Below, piece by piece: positions 63,325 to 64,000 of a stretch of DNA of 64,000 nt (position 1 is the stretch's first letter; each line of letters opens with the position of its first letter). Source of the stretch: Selaginella tamariscina (lineage: Eukaryota; Streptophyta; Lycopodiopsida; Selaginellales; Selaginellaceae). The stretch lies in assembly GCA_003024785.1 (NCBI GenBank), contig PUQB01000437.1:1-64000 (forward strand), written 5' to 3'. The translations under genes and the position numbers were made by a program. The notes beneath the pieces were generated by a model, which worked only from the letters and a program-made list of their open reading frames with translations, was not told where the DNA came from and did no database searches.

Positions 63325-64000
63325 TGTATGCTTTGTGTGGCGTTCACTTGTTCAATCTTTTAAGGATGCCATAAACAACAAGACAAAGGTTAAGCATCAA
63401 ACACTCAGAAAGGCTTCTGTACGCTACTGTGGCTGCGGCGGTTTTAACTTGTACGTGGATGTAGCATATACTTTATATACATCAAATTCACAAAGTCAGG
63501 TTATGTCGCTTATTAAGCATATGATATAGACATTTAATAATCATGACCTCACGTCATCAGCTCCTCCAATGCTTCTTCTTCTTCACAATTCCTTTGGACG
63601 TCTAATCTTTTCATATACCAGCTTCCTCTCTCACCAGCTTCTCTGCAATCTTGTGAAGGTAGCCACAGCAGCGTCACCTTGTACAGTATATACACGCTAT
63701 TGATTGTTCCTAGGTGTATATATGTATGCACAATGTATGCATGTCAAACCAGCAACTATATCTATGACTGTTATTCTCTCTCTCTCTCTCTCACACAACC
63801 ACATTCATATTCTATAGATTTTAGATATTCTACCTTGTTGGAGAAGTTTTAATAAATCTTACTCAGTGACACTTGGAGGTCTGTGGACAAAGTTTTATCA
63901 TCTGGAACAAAGGGACTTGCACTTGGCTTGTTCCAGAGGACGCTTGCAGTAATGTTATGCTCTCGTGCTGCACGTCTGATGCGAGTTGCTGCGTAATGCC
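63325..64000. promoter_or_regulatory. Upstream region of the carboxypeptidase gene
   Basis: Presumed promoter side. It contains TTTATATACATC-type AT stretches (63470) and a (CT)n tract at about 63775-63793. The last 150 bp are more GC-balanced and could belong to a neighbouring gene, but no family is recognisable. Confidence 0.35.

Noticed and set aside
63850..64000. Exon of a neighbouring gene at the window end
   Set aside because: Both strands have short open stretches but none gives a recognisable family or a splice-supported model.

Overview
The window looks like nuclear DNA of a land plant with a large, repeat-rich genome. The evidence is spliceosomal GT-AG introns throughout, plant-type CCCTAAA repeats, RY (CATGCATG) elements, plant LTR retrotransposons with an initiator-Met-tRNA primer site, and a nine-exon serine carboxypeptidase-like gene. 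Species cannot be decided from sequence alone. Many reading frames are broken by single-base indels that differ between otherwise near-identical copies. That fits either young decaying transposons or an imperfectly polished long-read assembly, and there is one 555-bp N gap.

The core of the window is a large DNA transposon present in four copies. Copy 2 (8383-22732, 14.35 kb) is complete, with 27-bp terminal inverted repeats at both ends. Two transcription units point outward from its centre. Gene A runs toward one end and encodes an RNase H/DDE-type transposase-like protein (DUF7869-like) with a duplicated N-terminal domain. Gene B runs toward the other end and combines a ParB-like domain with a permuted DNA-methyltransferase-like domain. 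Gene C lies behind gene B on the same strand and is a HAD/FCP1 (NIF)-like phosphatase. A and B each appear to start with a non-coding 5' exon followed by a 1.1-1.8 kb intron. Both introns are packed with the perfect 18-bp palindrome GGCGGGATTAATCCCGCC. The gene B intron also holds a conserved microRNA-precursor-like hairpin. The centre between the promoters is AT-rich and repetitive, with RY elements and telomere-like repeats.

Layout: 1-4331, copy 1 (gene A half, + strand); 4332-8382, AT-rich flank with a diverged direct repeat; 8383-22732, complete copy 2 (gene A minus, genes B and C plus); 22733-24466, remnant of an unknown multi-exon gene with a 38-bp minisatellite; 24690-28757, degenerate repeats, an unassigned ORF and an old LTR; 28888-36217, a 7.3-kb LTR retrotransposon without recognisable pol, inserted in gene B of copy 3; 36218-45631, rest of copy 3 in inverted orientation (gene B minus, gene A plus, N gap); 45632-52010, copy 4 (genes B and C half, + strand), abutting the end of copy 3; 52548-59066, several solo, composite or fragmentary LTRs of the same family; 61409-63324, the carboxypeptidase gene on the minus strand, the only clear host gene.

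Inferred working model: gene A mobilises the element through the terminal repeats. Genes B and C are accessory functions (DNA binding/modification and phosphatase-like). The palindrome arrays in both leader introns could be a shared regulatory or protein-binding platform.
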